From Mya arenaria (lineage: Eukaryota; Mollusca; Bivalvia; Myida; Myidae), in contig NC_069133.1 in NCBI RefSeq assembly GCF_026914265.1, positions 45,357,417 to 45,421,416 of the forward strand: a stretch of DNA of 64,000 bases, written 5' to 3'. The notes beneath the pieces are model-generated. The model searched no databases and was not told the origin of the DNA. It saw nothing but the letters and a program-made list of their open reading frames with translations. Below are positions 60,595 to 64,000 of the stretch, piece after piece. Each line of letters starts with the position of its first letter. Positions within the stretch are counted from its first letter, which is position 1. The translations under genes were made by a program, and so were the position numbers.

Positions 60595-60661
60595 TGTCAT
60601 ATGACCCTCAATGGCGTGTAAGATTACTTAATATAACCAGCGAAAGAAATTACAACTTATA

Positions 60662-60838
60662 GCAGTCGAAACCCGTTGGCTCGATATCACAGGGACCGGC
60701 AAAAATACTTCGAGCCTCGCGAATATCGAGCCAAGCGGGAATGCTTCCATAGAGTTAAAAAAATCGGTCCATTACATCAAGTTCGAGCCAACGAGGAAAT
60801 CGAGCCATGCGATATCGAGCCAGTGGGTTTAGACAGTA
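60662..60838. mobile_element. MITE family 3 copy
   Basis: GCAGTCGAAACCCGTTGGCT at the left, GATATCGAGCCAGTGGGTTT at the right, with GGGACCGGCAAAAATACTTC and AATCGGTCCATTACATCAAG inside; about 177 bp, same layout as 36523-36700. Confidence 0.8.
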
Positions 60839-61552
60839 TATGATAAAAGCAATCCCAGTGTCTCAGAAAATACAAATCCTACAAAAACTATCTCAGAATA
60901 AGGTCTACATTCCTTTCTCTTTCATGCACAGCGTGAAAATAATTTGATTTTGCTTGCTGAATATCAATTTGTGTGTAAAATTCTCATATTTTAAAGTATG
61001 ATATAAACCTGTGTATTATATAAAAGAACCTTAGCTTTAGCGCAATTTATGATACGAAACTGAGCACATTTTAAACCAAACATAAACGATTTCAATACGC
61101 ATTTCAGATCTAAGCAAAATTGAGGCCACAATTATCGTCAAAACGTAATTTATATATTTCTACATGTTTCCGTTTAAAACGATGTCTATGATAAAAACCA
61201 CTAATAGCATAGAAAAATGCCATAAAGCATTTTGAAGAAATTTTTACTTCCTTGTATTTGAAAGACTTTTATATTTTCCATACAGCGGTTATGATTTATT
61301 TCGCCTGTTTCGTCGTTTCTGTCCGAACATTCTCTTGGACAATGGTTTATTGTTTTAGAAATTCATGGGAAAGTTTCTGGATGGTTAGTCATTGTTTTAT
61401 TACAAGCGTTTACAATGAAAGAAGGAACTTCAAATGGTTTACATGGAAATGAAAAGCGCAATATTTTTTTCTTCTTTTTTGATACCACACAACATGAAAC
61501 TTAAGTTTATAGAACAATACCGAGTATGTTGAGTAAATGTATGGAAGCGTAT

Positions 61553-61716
61553 ACAGTCGAAACCCGTTGGTTCGAACTTGCTTGGCTCGAATTTTCTGGC
61601 TCGAACTTGATGTAAGGGACCGATTTCTTTATACTGAATGTAAATATTCCCGCTTGTCCGAGATTCGAGGTATTTTCACCGGTCCCTGGAAGTTCGAGCC
61701 AACGGAGTTCGACTGT
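61553..61716. mobile_element. MITE family 3 copy, opposite orientation
   Basis: Starts ACAGTCGAAACCCGTTGGTT and ends GAGCCAACGGAGTTCGACTG then T, giving ~24-bp inverted ends. Its interior reads in reverse relative to 60662 (GGGACCGATTTCTTTATACT, TTTTCACCGGTCCCTGG). About 164 bp. Confidence 0.82.
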
Positions 61717-61777
61717 ATTCTTATATACTGATGGTGTGGCTTTGTAATCCCGTCGACTAGATGTAACACGACATTTT

Positions 61778-62224
61778 GCAGAATCAATGTCGACTTGTCC
61801 ACTTTTTAATTAGATATGTAAGACTTTATTTTGCCGAAACAAACACACACATACAAAACTTACTGGAGATACGATATGGACTTTGTTGTACATTAAGTAT
61901 TCATAACGCGTATAACCTTATCTGTCGACAAAAACACAATGATTTGATAGCAATGAACTCCTGCTTTGGTGTCATTTGACCTGTACAAAATTTAGTGACA
62001 TTTAACTTTAAATATTTGTTTTTTCTTCAGATTTATCAAAGGGGTCACTCCTACCAACTAGTTATGCTAAATGTCACTAAATTGTGTACAGGTCAAATGA
62101 CACCAAATCTGGAGTTCATTCCCATCAAATCGCTATGGACAAAAATAGGTCTAAATAAGTGAATAAACTGATAAGTACAATATGTCGTCAAGTTGACATA
62201 ATACAAGTCGACAATTCTGCGTGG
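61778..62224. repeat. Large imperfect palindrome (~450 bp)
   Basis: Left arm GCAGAATCAATGTCGACTTG ... GATTTGATAGCAATGAACTC ... TTTGGTGTCATTTGACCTGT, ACAAAATTTAGTGACATTTA. The right arm returns the same blocks inverted and in reverse order, ending GACAATTCTGC. The inner ~80 bp of each arm are best conserved; the outer parts have drifted. Probably a foldback DNA element. Confidence 0.75.
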
Positions 62225-64000
62225 TGAATACAATATACGCTTCCATAATTTTGACATGTCGGTCCTTTTAATTAATGTTTAGTTTTTAAATACTTTGTAC
62301 GCGTTAAAGAGTAAAGTTACTGCGTTTTGTTTATCGTAGAATTGCAATTTAAAGACTCAGTTCTAACCACGAAAAGCCTTTTAATTTATATGGATATTGT
62401 CCTAAAATACATGATATGAATAAAGATGCAGAAAAACTCATGTTTTGTTATATTTATTTATTTATCCGTTTCGATGTATATGCTTCCTTTTACTACTCAT
62501 ACTAGTTTAGCAAAAAAGCCTTAGTGGTAAAATAAACTAACTGAAATATACTCAATGAATCAATTTTGGCGCATTCGTCAGGATCGATCTACATTAAAGT
62601 AATGAACAGGAAATTTGAAAATCCTCTGTTTTCATTTTGCTTGCTGATAGCTATTATGTTATATAAATGATCGAATCTACATTACAGATAAACAGATTGC
62701 GGTTTGTATTTGTTTTCTGTATTTCAACTAAAATCGAAATTGAAAACTGATTTTGCCAAAAAGTACATTTTTTTTTTGTTTTTCGGTGTTATAATAACAA
62801 TTTCTTCATCTGCATTTTAAATTTCGTAATTTGTAGCAATATAATTTGGGGTAACCAGGCGCCAAAATTTGACATTAGTGAATAATAACAAAATTGAAAC
62901 ACTGACTCACAAGGTGGTGAACGTGCATGCATTAGTTGCCAAAGTGTAAATCCCTCGTTTAAATTTGTAGAATTTTTCATTCTTTCTTAATTCATTATAA
63001 TTAGCTATATATAAAAAAATTCCCTCCACCTGTGTCCTCAGAAAACGTCCAGACCTAGCGAGATGCGAGGAGGAGACGCGAGAGCGCCACCTTGTGTAAA
63101 TATATCTGGGCGGATGGCAGACCATAGCCTAGCACCAGGAGTTAGGCTAGTTTTTCTTCAAGTCTGATTTCAGAATTATATGCTGTAAGACGCGCATCGA
63201 GGAGAATTAGAAAATAATTGGTTGCTTCAGAACAGTTTTTTAATTAAATGCAAGGTCCTGCAATGCAAGAATCATAAAAAGAGAAAAACGAATCAAATAT
63301 TATTCACTTGGATAACGGAACACGGTTAACATCATTTAAATAAGCATAGCTACGTTTTCTAAAAACGGTTATGGCAAACAAATAATTATATATTTTTATG
63401 AAATATCCGCTACAGCAGCCAGTTGATTCTAATCAACAAGATATACAATTTGTTTTCATAAATGTTAAAGGATGTATTTCTAAAAGAAACGGTATATTTG
63501 TCCTTAAATACAAAAAGCTAATAAAGGAACAAAAAAGTAGTATTCATAAAAAATGAAGACTCAGCACTGTTGAACAACAAATGGGAAGATATTTGATCGA
63601 GTTCTTTTCGCTAATGCTTTATTTAAGTCTATAAATGATGAGTGACTGTCGAATTTAAAGAATGAATTAACAATTAATTAAGAAATTCAGAAATAGTGTG
63701 CTTTAGTTTCATTGAGAAGTTTCATTTTTTGTTTTGTTTTGAAAACGGGTAAAATAAAGTGACATATTTTACCCCAAAAGTCTGCGTAAAGCCAGCCTCG
63801 TCCTACTATCAGCAAGCAAGGACTACCAGACCCGGAGCTATTGTATTACTAAATACCACGAACCGCGATAACTACCTGTCTAAACACATTTTTTGTAGAC
63901 CTACATGACACTTATAAATGCCATCTTGGAAACTAGTTTAAAGTCTGGTATGATATTGTTTTCTCTCTTATTAGTATTTGTCAAAGTGTTTATGCGCAAT

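Larger units (their letters stand above)
47520..64000. other. Non-coding flank: presumed Nkx2-5 intron and/or upstream region
   Basis: No exon with a recognisable family motif was seen on either strand. I looked for the TN motif (FSVKDIL-like) on the minus strand by eye and found none. Contents are two microsatellites (48.3-48.65 and 51.64-51.76 kb), MITEs (49.8, 57.8, 60.5, 60.7 and 61.6 kb), SINE copies (56.2-56.7 kb), a ~28-bp minisatellite (58.2-59.0 kb) and a ~450-bp palindrome (61.8-62.2 kb). Stretches at 52-56 kb, 59.0-60.4 kb and 62.3-64.0 kb show nothing evident. Confidence 0.5.

Overview
This is a nuclear genomic window from a metazoan, most likely a bivalve mollusc. Genes are split by many small GT-AG introns, intergenic DNA is AT-rich, and there are many short inverted-repeat elements, minisatellites and tRNA-derived SINEs. 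Several of these, such as the TTAAAGCTGCACTCTCAC and AACCCGTTGGCTCGA elements, look like repeats I associate with clam genomes; that species link is recollection, not a search. Nothing bacterial or viral was recognised.

Four protein genes can be supported. (1) 130-6600 (+): the 3' half of a membrane-anchored ADAM12/19-like (meltrin-type) metalloprotease, covering disintegrin C-terminus, cysteine-rich domain, EGF, transmembrane segment and a 491-residue proline-rich tail in one exon. A 3'UTR of about 4.3 kb ends near 10.92 kb. (2) 32594-12430 (-): a complete 22-exon PTCD3 gene (mitoribosomal pentatricopeptide protein mS39, 714 aa), tail-to-tail with the ADAM gene. (3) 37767-35580 (-): a complete five-coding-exon hydroxylysine kinase gene HYKK (373 aa), with a likely non-coding first exon near 38.83-38.93 kb. 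(4) 47519-46930 (-): the last coding exon of an NK2 homeobox gene of the Nkx2-5/tinman type, with homeodomain, NK2-specific domain and a C-terminal GIRAW. Its first exon was not found, so either the intron exceeds 16.4 kb or I missed it. The four genes are not an operon and have unrelated roles: cell-surface proteolysis, mitochondrial translation, lysine catabolism and developmental transcription.

Layout: 0-11 kb ADAM; 11-12.3 kb short convergent spacer with dispersed repeats; 12.3-32.6 kb PTCD3; 32.6-35.5 kb spacer dominated by a 27-bp minisatellite of about 72 units; 35.5-38.9 kb HYKK; 38.9-46.7 kb intergenic, with foldback elements and a 64-bp minisatellite; 46.9-47.5 kb Nkx2-5 exon; 47.5-64 kb non-coding (presumed Nkx2-5 intron/upstream), with microsatellites, a ~28-bp minisatellite and several MITEs.

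The most unusual structure is in the ADAM intron before the transmembrane exon (3823-4275). There the splice acceptor and the start of that exon have been tandemly duplicated about eight times, making a ladder of decoy acceptors that ends at the true exon. Also notable are a head-to-head pair of ~255-bp elements in the ADAM 3'UTR (potential long dsRNA hairpin), a hAT-like MITE with an exact 8-bp target duplication, and the 27-bp array whose units vary at a few fixed two-state positions. Exon joins were checked by hand for reading phase and, from memory, against the known families; no alignment or transcript evidence was available.
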